NCBI RefSeq assembly: GCF_003350375.1
Contig: NZ_QQAR01000002.1
Span: 124,001 to 188,000, forward strand
Source of the DNA: Flavobacterium sp. AG291
Lineage (GTDB): Bacteria; Bacteroidota; Bacteroidia; Flavobacteriales; Flavobacteriaceae
Length of the DNA: 64,000 bases
Direction: 5' to 3'
Shown in pieces: positions 25,690 to 33,931 of this stretch. How positions within the stretch are numbered: position 1 is the first letter of the stretch; every line of letters begins with the position of its first letter. The position numbers and the translations under genes were made by a program. The notes under the pieces were generated by a model, which saw nothing but the letters and a program-made list of their open reading frames with translations, was not told the DNA's origin and ran no database searches.

Positions 25690-27447
25690 TTATTCTGATT
25701 TTTTTATTTCTGTTGATGGGCCAATGCCATTATTATTAAAAGCTTCTATCCTGAAATAATAAGCATCGCTTCTATCCAGCCCGCTAAAATAATACTCATT
25801 TTTGCCATATACCATAATTGAGCCATATAATTTTTCAGGAGATTTACCAAAATAGATAACATAACCATCTGCATTGGGCTCCTGCTGCCATTTAAACCAC
25901 ACATTTCGGCGCTCCCCTTTTATTCTTGGTGACGAACGCAAAGGAACAAAATTCTGAACCATCCCGGGCTTTTGCCCCGATCCCTTACCGAATACCCTCA
26001 GTCCGCTTAAAGCAAACTTCCCGGTAGGCATTCCATGATTCTCTAGTTTTATAAAGCGTGCATTCGCAGGCTTTTGAAGCTCTATGTAATCATGCGGAGC
26101 GTCTTTTGTATTTTTACTTTTATCAACAAGCTCAGTCCATTTCTTACCATCCATTGATGAATAAATAATGTATTTATGTCCTGTTGTTGATGAAGGTTTA
26201 CCCATTAGTTCCGCGTCCTGATCGGCATAATTTATTTGGATGGCATTAATAGTAGAGGTTTCACCAAGATCAGAAATAACATATTCGCCTTTATTCGCTG
26301 TTTTAGCCGACCAATAGGTTTTTATATCTTCATCGTTACTATAATTAGCCTGATAGCCCCCTAGTGTAGATGATACTTGTAGTGGTTTATTATAGTTTAG
26401 TAACATCCATCCTGAGAATGATGATAAACCGCTATGACTTTTGTTTTCAGACGGCAAAAAAGTTGGATAATCGCCATATGCTGTATTAGAATAAAGCTCT
26501 CCATTGGCGTCAAATCCCGAAGGCCAGATACCTAATCGTCTTTCAAAATTATTTTTAGTAGATATCACTACCGTAGAAACATGCCAGTAATCATTATTGT
26601 TATCCTGATAGGTTGCACCATGCCCTGCCCCTCTTGCAAAACCACCGGGTTTATAGGAGAAAGGATTGAATGACTGATACTCAAATGGGCCAAGAGCATT
26701 ATTACCAACATAAACACCATCAGCATAACCACTGAATTCCGTTCCGGGAGCACCATATTGCAAATAGTACTTACCATTATGTTTTGTCATAAAAGCACCT
26801 TCGGTAAACGGTTGCAGAAAGGTATTATCGTTATGTTCGCCAAAGCGTTCCCAGCCATGCTCATCATCATTAAGTGCTAATACCGGAATAACTTCGCCTT
26901 CCGGCTGAAAGGTTTTGCGATTCAGTTGAACGCCATATAGCGGATACAGGTTACTCGAGCCGTAGTACAGGTACACTTCATCTTTTTCATTATCCCAAAA
27001 TATATAAGGATCCCATGCACCGGCTTCGAACTTATGCACCAATTCTTTCCAGTCATCTACTTTTGGATTTGTACTCATCCAGATAGGAAATTCTTTGGTA
27101 TGAGTTGAACCAACAACAAGCAAAGTATCATTTACAAATGAAACTGATGGTGCGCAAAGCTCATCATACACTTTATGTTCAGGTCTCAGGAATTTGCGTG
27201 GAATGAATGTCCAGTCCAGCATATTATCACTGTGCCAGTAGCCCCATTGGTTTGTTGAGAACAGATAATATTTATCCTGAAAGTAAGTAATTACAGGATC
27301 GGCTGTTGCACGATGTTTACCCTGTTTTACAAAATCCGGTATCGGGCAGTAACCATAATCTATATTAATAGGGTTACAGTAGGTTTTTTGCTGGCTATAG
27401 CCAAAAGATAACGCTAAAACTGCTATTGCTGTGATATACTTTTTCAT
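25690..27447 (-). CDS. GH43 glycosidase with C-terminal binding domains
   Basis: A 585-residue secreted enzyme. A signal peptide is followed by a five-bladed GH43 catalytic domain (about 22-330). The general base is probably D50 in A-T-A-D-P-V-I, the pKa-modulating Asp D146 in G-A-W-D-P-Y-I, and the acid E216 in P-F-T-E-G-A-F. Residues 350-480 look like an F5/8 type C (discoidin, CBM32-like) domain with L-P/L-R-V-F-G ending. The last 85 or so residues are fibronectin III-like (W-F-K-W-Q-Q-E-P-N-A-D-G-Y-V-I-Y-F-G). GH43 enzymes are usually arabinosidases or xylosidases. In this locus it may trim side chains or act on an unrelated glucan; substrate unknown. Confidence 0.9.
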   Translation of the reverse strand: MKKYITAIAVLALSFGYSQQKTYCNPINIDYGYCPIPDFVKQGKHRATADPVITYFQDKYYLFSTNQWGYWHSDNMLDWTFIPRKFLRPEHKVYDELCAPSVSFVNDTLLVVGSTHTKEFPIWMSTNPKVDDWKELVHKFEAGAWDPYIFWDNEKDEVYLYYGSSNLYPLYGVQLNRKTFQPEGEVIPVLALNDDEHGWERFGEHNDNTFLQPFTEGAFMTKHNGKYYLQYGAPGTEFSGYADGVYVGNNALGPFEYQSFNPFSYKPGGFARGAGHGATYQDNNNDYWHVSTVVISTKNNFERRLGIWPSGFDANGELYSNTAYGDYPTFLPSENKSHSGLSSFSGWMLLNYNKPLQVSSTLGGYQANYSNDEDIKTYWSAKTANKGEYVISDLGETSTINAIQINYADQDAELMGKPSSTTGHKYIIYSSMDGKKWTELVDKSKNTKDAPHDYIELQKPANARFIKLENHGMPTGKFALSGLRVFGKGSGQKPGMVQNFVPLRSSPRIKGERRNVWFKWQQEPNADGYVIYFGKSPEKLYGSIMVYGKNEYYFSGLDRSDAYYFRIEAFNNNGIGPSTEIKKSE

Positions 27448-27654
27448 CGTATTAAAATGATTTTAGCCCGACAAGCATAAAGTCAGATTTGATTTTAAGT
27501 AAATGGTCAATAGAAATTTTCATCGTCAAAAATTTTCTAAATATAACCATTAGTTAACGTTTTATAATAAATCAATCTGCTAAAAAACTTATCGAATTTT
27601 AAACTTGTCTTTATTTTTTTAAGGAATTCTATCGTTTGAGGTGAGGATAATTTA
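27448..27654. other. Intergenic with likely GH43 promoter
   Basis: No gene supported. It lies between the GH3 terminator and the GH43 start and probably holds a separate promoter for the GH43-transporter pair. Confidence 0.4.
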
Positions 27655-27688
27655 AAAAATAAAAGGCCATCATGTGAGAGATGGCCTT
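27655..27688 (-). terminator. Terminator after GH3
   Basis: AAGGCCATC (27663-27671) and GATGGCCTT (27680-27688) form a stem followed on the minus strand by a T-rich tract. It splits the locus into two transcription units. Confidence 0.8.
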
Positions 27689-27715
27689 GAAAGTGAAGAT
27701 CAACAAAATTTAAAC

Positions 27716-29953
27716 TCACATAACTAACACAAACTTATCTTTTAATCCTGTGGCAGAACTACCGCCTACAAACACCTCAAAGTCTCCGGGTTCTGCGACA
27801 AATTGCATATCTATGTTATAAAACCTCAAATCATCCGGTGAGATTTCAAATTCTACTGTTTGTTTCGTTCCTTTTTTAAGTAAAAGCTTTTTAAAGCCTT
27901 TTAGTTCTTTTACAGGACGGGTTACTGAACCTACAACATCTTTAACGTAAAGCTGTACTACTTCCTCTCCATCATAATTTCCTGTATTGGCCACATCAAC
28001 CGATATTTTCAGTTTTCCATTTGCATTAAGAGTATTCGATGAAATCTTTAAGTTAGAATATTCAAACTTGGTGTAACTCAATCCATAACCGAATGGATAA
28101 AGTGGACTGTTATCTGAATCAATATACCTCGACTTGTATTTTTGCTCAGGATCTTTTGCCCCTAGATATGGCCTTCCTGTATTTTTATGATTATAATAAA
28201 TTGGTACCTGCCCTACACTTCTAGGGAATGTCATCGGCAACTTACCCGATGGGTTATTGATTCCATACAGGGTTTGCGCAACAGCCTCCCCTCCCATGGT
28301 TCCCGGATACCACGCTTCCAGTATAGCGTCCATATTGTCGTTTTCCCATGATAGCGTTAATGGCCTTCCGTTCATTAATACCAGAACAATTGGTTTACCC
28401 AATTTTTTAAGTTCAGCTAAAAACTCTTTCTGAATACCCGGCAGATCAATATCAGTACGTGATGCAGCTTCACCTGTCATATTCTCAAACTCACCCATAA
28501 CAGCGACTATAACATCAGCAGAACGAGCATTGTCAAGCGCCTTTTGCATCATGTCCTTACGGGCATCAACAATTTCAACACCTTTATCAAAAGTTACTTT
28601 ACCCTTTTCGGTAATCATTTTGTTTATGGCTTCCTGAATACTGGTAGCATATCCTGTCCTGTCGCCGGTTGCTGCCCACGACCCTATAATATTCCAGTCA
28701 TCACCCACTAATGGACCTACAAATGCAACCTTCTGTTCTTTACGCAATGGCAGTATTCCATTGTTCTTTAACAAAACCATCGATTTATTTGCCGCATATA
28801 ACGCAGCGTCAAGAAATTCCTTTTTATAAATGGTCGATTTTTCACGTTTCTCATCATTGTATAAGTACGGATCATTAAAAAGTCCCAAGTCATATTTAGC
28901 TTCCAGGATTCTTTTACAGGCATCATCAATTTGTGCCTGAGTTACTTTACCCTGATTCAAAAGTTTCTTTAGGTTTTTAAGGTAAATCCCGCCTACCATA
29001 TCCATATCAACTCCCGCTTTGAGTGATAATTCTCCTGCATTCGCAGAATCCTTAGCAAAACCATGAGGTATCAGCTCATTTATGGCAGTGTAATCAGTTA
29101 CTACAAATCCGTTGAATTTCCATTCTCCTTTCAGAATGTCCCTTAAAAGGAATTTACTTCCCGTTGCAGGAACCCCAGCAATTTCATTAAACGAAGTCAT
29201 GAACGTTGCAACTCCTGCATCTACCGTTGCTTTAAATGGAGGCAGATATGTTTCTCTTAATACCCTTTCACTCATATCAACAGTATTATAGTCACGTCCG
29301 GCTTCAGCAGCACCATAAGCGGCAAAGTGTTTTGTACAGGCAAGTATTGTATTGGTAGCCATCAGGTCTTCACCCTGAAAACCTTTTACCCTTGCAAATG
29401 CCATTTTAGATCCCAGGTAAGTATCCTCCCCTGCACCTTCAGAAACACGTCCCCAACGAGGATCGCGTGCAATATCAACCATCGGGGCAAAAGTCCAGTG
29501 TATGCCTGAAGCAGCAGCTTCAGCAGCAGCAACTTCCGATGAACGTTTTGCAATATCAAGATCCCAACTTGCGGTTTCTCCTAATGTAATTGGAAATATA
29601 GTTCTATAGCCATGAATAACATCATAACCAAACAGCAAAGGTATCTTGAGCCTTGAATTGTCTAAATTTAATTTTTGGAGCTTACGGGTATATTCAACAC
29701 CTGTAGCATTAAGTATCGAACCAACATTTCCTTTTTTTATCTCCTCTATAAAATTGTCTCCCCCTTTAGGCCCTGTTACCGTACCATCGGCAGTAAACTG
29801 AACCAATTGTGCTATTTTTTCGTCAATGGTCATTTTAGCCATAAGTTCAGAAACAAACTCGTTGCGGGGTTTAATCTTAGCCGGTTTGGCCTTTTGGGCA
29901 TGTATTGATGCCGAACATGCCAATAAAAGGAAAATGGTATTTGTGAATTTCAT
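27716..29953 (-). CDS. bglX: GH3 beta-glucosidase (BglX-like)
   Basis: A 745-residue periplasmic enzyme. A signal peptide (cleaved near I-H-A-Q) is followed by the GH3 N-domain (about 35-360): F-A-P-M-V-D-I-A-R-D-P-R-W-G-R-V-S-E-G, C-T-K-H-F-A-A-Y-G and nucleophile D287 in G-F-V-V-T-D-Y. The GH3 C-domain (about 390-620) has G-P-L-V-G-D-D-W-N and G-E-x-x-x-M-T-G-E-A-A-S-R. A fibronectin III-like domain ends the protein. It would release glucose from oligosaccharides. The layout matches BglX. In characterised beta-1,2-glucan systems the GH3 partner prefers sophoro-oligosaccharides, which the neighbouring GH144-like gene suggests here. Confidence 0.93.
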   Translation of the reverse strand: MKFTNTIFLLLACSASIHAQKAKPAKIKPRNEFVSELMAKMTIDEKIAQLVQFTADGTVTGPKGGDNFIEEIKKGNVGSILNATGVEYTRKLQKLNLDNSRLKIPLLFGYDVIHGYRTIFPITLGETASWDLDIAKRSSEVAAAEAAASGIHWTFAPMVDIARDPRWGRVSEGAGEDTYLGSKMAFARVKGFQGEDLMATNTILACTKHFAAYGAAEAGRDYNTVDMSERVLRETYLPPFKATVDAGVATFMTSFNEIAGVPATGSKFLLRDILKGEWKFNGFVVTDYTAINELIPHGFAKDSANAGELSLKAGVDMDMVGGIYLKNLKKLLNQGKVTQAQIDDACKRILEAKYDLGLFNDPYLYNDEKREKSTIYKKEFLDAALYAANKSMVLLKNNGILPLRKEQKVAFVGPLVGDDWNIIGSWAATGDRTGYATSIQEAINKMITEKGKVTFDKGVEIVDARKDMMQKALDNARSADVIVAVMGEFENMTGEAASRTDIDLPGIQKEFLAELKKLGKPIVLVLMNGRPLTLSWENDNMDAILEAWYPGTMGGEAVAQTLYGINNPSGKLPMTFPRSVGQVPIYYNHKNTGRPYLGAKDPEQKYKSRYIDSDNSPLYPFGYGLSYTKFEYSNLKISSNTLNANGKLKISVDVANTGNYDGEEVVQLYVKDVVGSVTRPVKELKGFKKLLLKKGTKQTVEFEISPDDLRFYNIDMQFVAEPGDFEVFVGGSSATGLKDKFVLVM

Positions 29954-29986
29954 TGTGTGAATTTTGAATAGTCTTGTTTTTTGAAA

Positions 29987-31369
29987 TTAATTCAACGGAT
30001 GCTGTGTCGACTGAAAGCCAAGATTCAGTAATCCCTGTTTTACTTCAGGAGCCTCCATAAAAAGATTCCATAGCATTCCGGTTCTGTAGTTTTCAATCAT
30101 AGGTGCAATGGTACCCTGATCTATTGCCAGATAGCGTTTTGTTACCCAGTCATAATGTGGAGAGAAAGCATCATATGGTCCTGCAACTCCTATAAGTTTG
30201 TCTTTCCAGTCCTTATTCTCATAAAAGAATCGAAGCGCTTTCATACACTCTTCAGGCGCATAAGGAAATGATGATAATGCTGCGGTAGGAGAAATAACCC
30301 CTTTATCACTAACCGGAGAATGCGCATTATAACCTGTTGTACCGTTAGAATTTCTCGAATAACTTGCTGTAAGTCCCCAACAGCTATCACTATAACCCGT
30401 CCATTGCCATGGATTAGCAACACAATAGGCATACATTATTTTTGTGTGGTTCTGAACCAAATCCATGTAATTAGCATAAGTATCAGACAATCCTCTCGGA
30501 TCAAGTCCTAAATAAGAATAATGTGCCCAAAACATTGGCCCTACATTACCTGTTGCTCCGTTATAATTGAATATAACAGGAATATTATATCGTGAACCTG
30601 AGTGCTTAATCCCACCATTCCTTGCCCAGCCCTCATGATAAGGTGCCGCTGTAATAGGATGTGTAGGCGATGCCGCTGCCATTATATAGGTGATAAGGCA
30701 TTCATTGTAACCCTCAAGCTTAAAATTCTTAACCCATTCATAATTTGGTGACCAATGCCAATAAAGAACATTTTCGCCGCCTTTAGTATACCAGTCCCAC
30801 TCAACACCTTTCCAAAGTTCATCGGCCTGTTGAGCCAGAGCCTGCTCTTCGGCAGAACCATTTTTAAAATATTCGCGAACGCATATCAGTGCTTCGCATA
30901 AAAATGAGGTTTCTACAAGATCTCCTCCATTATCATCGTTTCCAAAAGGTACAACCTTTCCATTTGTACCATTTATCCAATGCGGCCATGCCCCGTGAAA
31001 TCTATCTGCATCCTCAAGGAAGTTCAATGAAGTCTGTAATCGTGCTACAGCTTCACCACGAGGAACAAATCCTCTTTCTATACCTACCAGTATGGTCATG
31101 ATACCAAAACCGGAACCTCCGGTAGTTACAAGGTTTCTATCTAGTGAAGTATCATCAACATGATAACGTTCACGTGCCAGTTTAGAATTAGTCTCTGCAT
31201 AGTCCCAAAAATATTTGAGTGCATCTTTTTGAGCTAAATCAAGGATTTGCTCATCAGTAAGGGTTTCTTCCACAGGTGGTGTGGTAGTATCATTATCATC
31301 ACTTTTAGAGTCACACGATGAGCATGACATACAAAAAGTAAGGATAATAAAAAAGTGTACTATTTTCAC
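29987..31369 (-). CDS. Glucoamylase-like (GH144-like) lipoprotein
   Basis: A 460-residue lipoprotein. The signal ends in a Cys-rich lipobox (T-F-C-M-S-C-S-S-C), and an acidic D-D-N-D linker suggests surface export. The catalytic (alpha/alpha)6 domain (about 40-455) has D-A-L-K-Y-F-W-D-Y-A-E, T-T-G-G-S-G-F-G-I-M, H-W-I-N-G-T, L-V-E-T-S-F-L, Y-W-H-W-S-P-N-Y, N-E-C-L-I-T-Y-I, S-C-W-G-L-T-A-S and P-Y-D-A-F-S-P. This is the PF10091-type family usually annotated as glucoamylase. Its characterised bacterial members (GH144) are endo-beta-1,2-glucanases. Activity on beta-1,2-glucan is therefore more likely than on starch, but unproven. Confidence 0.85.
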   Translation of the reverse strand: MKIVHFFIILTFCMSCSSCDSKSDDNDTTTPPVEETLTDEQILDLAQKDALKYFWDYAETNSKLARERYHVDDTSLDRNLVTTGGSGFGIMTILVGIERGFVPRGEAVARLQTSLNFLEDADRFHGAWPHWINGTNGKVVPFGNDDNGGDLVETSFLCEALICVREYFKNGSAEEQALAQQADELWKGVEWDWYTKGGENVLYWHWSPNYEWVKNFKLEGYNECLITYIMAAASPTHPITAAPYHEGWARNGGIKHSGSRYNIPVIFNYNGATGNVGPMFWAHYSYLGLDPRGLSDTYANYMDLVQNHTKIMYAYCVANPWQWTGYSDSCWGLTASYSRNSNGTTGYNAHSPVSDKGVISPTAALSSFPYAPEECMKALRFFYENKDWKDKLIGVAGPYDAFSPHYDWVTKRYLAIDQGTIAPMIENYRTGMLWNLFMEAPEVKQGLLNLGFQSTQHPLN

Positions 31370-31450
31370 AACAGTTGTTTTTTAGATTGATGATATTTTT
31401 GGGAATTAGCAATATAATTGGGGGCAATATTGCTCAGTAAAAAAGGATAC

Positions 31451-31479
31451 AATTACCGGTAGGTATACTACCGGTAATT
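31451..31479. terminator. Hairpin between LamG and GH144-like genes
   Basis: Perfect 12-bp arms AATTACCGGTAG and CTACCGGTAATT around loop GTATA, 16 bp after the LamG stop. There is no long T tract, so it may be a partial terminator or an mRNA-stabilising structure that sets SusCD above enzyme levels. Confidence 0.6.
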
Positions 31480-31495
31480 AATTTAAAAATTTGAA

Positions 31496-32422
31496 TTATC
31501 TGCCAGCCTTTTCAAGCTCGTAAAGTGCATTAATATCTGCCTGGATAAGTACTTTTTTGAAAACACGTATCTCATCAATCTCTCCGTTAAGAGCCGCATT
31601 CCATGCTTCAGCATTGGTACCGTCTACAACAGAGTTAAGTGCTCCAATGATTGGGTGATTGGGTGTAAAGAAACTCATAGGCATAGGCTGTGTATTCCCA
31701 TCTGGATCGTTATTTCTTTCTTCCCATGCAGAGTTAGAAATTTTTGCACCATTCACATAAAGTTTATTCGTAGCAGTAGCTGCATCCCACGTATAAACCA
31801 CGTGTGCCCATTGTCCACCAATTTTGTTAGCATTCCATGTATGTGTGTTATCCATCCATGATTCTTGTTTGATCATGTTTACACAGTCACCTCCAAATGG
31901 AGTTCCATCCGGTCTCGAAAACTGGTATTGAGCCTTCATCTGAATAGAATCGCTTGATACTAACCCGTGAGTATTTCCAAAAATACTTAAGTTACCTACG
32001 TTAGCATCCGGACCTCCTGCAAATGAGATAATTGGAGAAATTACGCTGGGCCCATCAGCTGTCATTTTAGTGTTAGATATCTTAACCCAACAACTGATTG
32101 TAAGGCTGCTGCTCTGAATATTAAGGTTAGAAATAGAACCATAGTTTAAATATCCTGAAGTAAGTTTAACTCCCTGCCCTTTGACTGCAGTAACATAACT
32201 TGCTCCAACAGAATTTGCAGGCATTGCTCCTGAAATACTTTCTTTTCCATCTCCATTTAATGGCCAGTAAGCTAAAAGGTCAGTCGCTGCTACTTCATCA
32301 GCGGTATTATAACCTCCGATTGGAGGTAATGTTGAGCCTCCATCATCGTCGCTACCACAAGAAGTAAGTAATATACCTGATGTAGCCACCAGTGAAAACG
32401 CTAAAATTTTGATTGTCTTCAT
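31496..32422 (-). CDS. LamG-domain surface lipoprotein
   Basis: A 308-residue lipoprotein. The signal ends in I-L-L-T-S-C22, followed by G-S-D-D-D-G-G-S, an acidic export signal typical of surface lipoproteins in Bacteroidota. Residues 45-300 form one LamG/concanavalin A-like jelly roll: L-L-A-Y-W-P-L-N-G-D-G-K-E-S, S-L-T-I-S-C-W-V-K-I, W-A-H-V-V-Y-T-W-D-A-A-T-A-T-N-K-L-Y-V-N-G, and L-N-G-E-I-D-E-I-R-V-F-K-K-V-L. Directly after susD, it occupies the position of SusE/F-like glycan-binding proteins and probably binds the polysaccharide at the surface. A catalytic role is unlikely. Confidence 0.88.
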   Translation of the reverse strand: MKTIKILAFSLVATSGILLTSCGSDDDGGSTLPPIGGYNTADEVAATDLLAYWPLNGDGKESISGAMPANSVGASYVTAVKGQGVKLTSGYLNYGSISNLNIQSSSLTISCWVKISNTKMTADGPSVISPIISFAGGPDANVGNLSIFGNTHGLVSSDSIQMKAQYQFSRPDGTPFGGDCVNMIKQESWMDNTHTWNANKIGGQWAHVVYTWDAATATNKLYVNGAKISNSAWEERNNDPDGNTQPMPMSFFTPNHPIIGALNSVVDGTNAEAWNAALNGEIDEIRVFKKVLIQADINALYELEKAGR

Positions 32423-32452
32423 AATAAATTAAATTTAAATTAAGTGTTAGTA

Positions 32453-33928
32453 TTAGTATCCGTTATTTTGAATTAATCTTCCTCCACTGGTCGCTATCTG
32501 CGATTGCGGAATTGGAAACAGCTCATGTTTCCCTGTTACAAATGTTTTTCCTACAGCGCTCATGACAGAAGGACCCTGTCCGGTTCTTATGATATCAAAC
32601 CATCTGTCGTGTTCCATAGCCATTTCCCATCTCCTTTCGTTGTAAATATCCTGTAATGTGATACCTGTAATATCCTCAAGTCCTGCTCTTTCACGAATCT
32701 GATGCATTATATCAGACAAATCAGATGTTTGCCCTGATTCAAATCCGGCTTCTGCCCTTATAAGTAATACATCGCTGTATTTTAAAAGTCTAAGATTTTT
32801 GGCTGTATTTCCTTTATCATTATTCCATGATTCTGCAATGCTGCTTTGGTAGGCTTTATAGTTATATCGTGGATTTGTCCATGAACTTGGCGCTTCAAAA
32901 CCATCCCAAAGTGTAGATGGTACAAACATTATTGTAGCATCTTTTCTCAAGTCACCGGTTGCGTAAGAATTTACCAGAGCTTGTGAAGGTATATTGAATC
33001 CCCAACCTAAATCAGGTGTTCCTCTCGGCCCCTGTACATTGGTATAATCTCTTAATCCATTGGTTAAGGTAGCCTGTACTTCAAATACAGATTCTTGTTT
33101 ATTTTCGCCTACTTCACGCCAAACATCTGCATAATTTGGAAGAAGGTCATATTCTCCTGATCCTATTACATTACCGGCCATATTATATGCATCGGTCCAT
33201 TTTTTTTGATACAGGTATACTTTGGCCAATAATGCCTGGGCGGCTCCTTTTGTTGCTCTTCCTAAATCACTGGGGGCATATTGTGATTTAGCTGGCAATT
33301 TATCGATAGCATCAAGTAAATCTGCTTCTATTTGTGCATAAACCTCTTCTTTAGTTCTCTTTGTGAATACAATTTCGTTAATGGCTTCCGTGTCATTCAG
33401 GTCGATTTTTTCAAGAACTAATGGCACTCCGCCAAAACAACGCACCAAATCAAAATACCAAAAAGACCTCAAAAACTTAACTTCACCAATAAGTCTATTT
33501 TTTAATGTAGGATCAGCTTCTAATAAATTCAGGTAATACAATGCATTATTTGCCCTGTAAACTCCTTCATATCTTCCTTTCCACACATCTTCAAATGATA
33601 TATCCTGCGCATCAAAAGTCAGATTATCCATTTTAGCCTTATCTGTCCCTGTATCACTGGCTGTCGATCCTTTATCAGCATCATCTGAAGTAATACTTGT
33701 TATTCCAATCCATGAAAAGGAATACATGTTGTAATCGAGCATTTTATTGTAAACACCATTTACAAGCTGAATAGCATTATCTGGATTATTAAGAAAATCT
33801 TCTTCGCTTATCACATTGTTTGGATCCACATTTAAATCATCATCACAGGAAACAAGCGTTACCAATGCCAGAGATAATGCTACTAAAGCGTTATATGTAA
33901 ATCTCATATTTAATTTTATATTTTTCAT
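32453..33928 (-). CDS. SusD/RagB-family glycan-binding lipoprotein
   Basis: A 491-residue lipoprotein with signal ending in V-T-L-V-S-C28. Family hallmarks are S-E-E-D-F-L-N-N-P-D-N-A, N-N-A-L-Y-Y-L-N, L-I-G-E-V-K-F-L-R-S-F-W-Y-F-D-L-V-R-C-F-G-G-V-P, G-A-A-Q-A-L-L-A-K-V-Y-L, L-L-K-Y-S-D-V-L-L-I-R-A-E and, near the C-terminus, I-Y-N-E-R-R-W-E-M-A-M-E-H-D-R-W-F-D-I-I-R. SusD proteins cap their SusC partner and bring oligosaccharides into the pore. It begins 3 bp after the SusC stop and is tightly coupled to it. Confidence 0.96.
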   Translation of the reverse strand: MKNIKLNMRFTYNALVALSLALVTLVSCDDDLNVDPNNVISEEDFLNNPDNAIQLVNGVYNKMLDYNMYSFSWIGITSITSDDADKGSTASDTGTDKAKMDNLTFDAQDISFEDVWKGRYEGVYRANNALYYLNLLEADPTLKNRLIGEVKFLRSFWYFDLVRCFGGVPLVLEKIDLNDTEAINEIVFTKRTKEEVYAQIEADLLDAIDKLPAKSQYAPSDLGRATKGAAQALLAKVYLYQKKWTDAYNMAGNVIGSGEYDLLPNYADVWREVGENKQESVFEVQATLTNGLRDYTNVQGPRGTPDLGWGFNIPSQALVNSYATGDLRKDATIMFVPSTLWDGFEAPSSWTNPRYNYKAYQSSIAESWNNDKGNTAKNLRLLKYSDVLLIRAEAGFESGQTSDLSDIMHQIRERAGLEDITGITLQDIYNERRWEMAMEHDRWFDIIRTGQGPSVMSAVGKTFVTGKHELFPIPQSQIATSGGRLIQNNGY

Positions 33929-33931
33929 AGC

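Noticed and set aside
27537..27719. 60-codon minus-strand frame between GH3 and GH43
   Set aside because: Contains the GH3 terminator hairpin and overlaps the GH3 stop; no sign of a real protein.
29987..31369. Starch-degrading glucoamylase
   Set aside because: The family name is historical; the neighbours (GH3, no GH13/GH97, no SusE/F pair) do not suggest starch.
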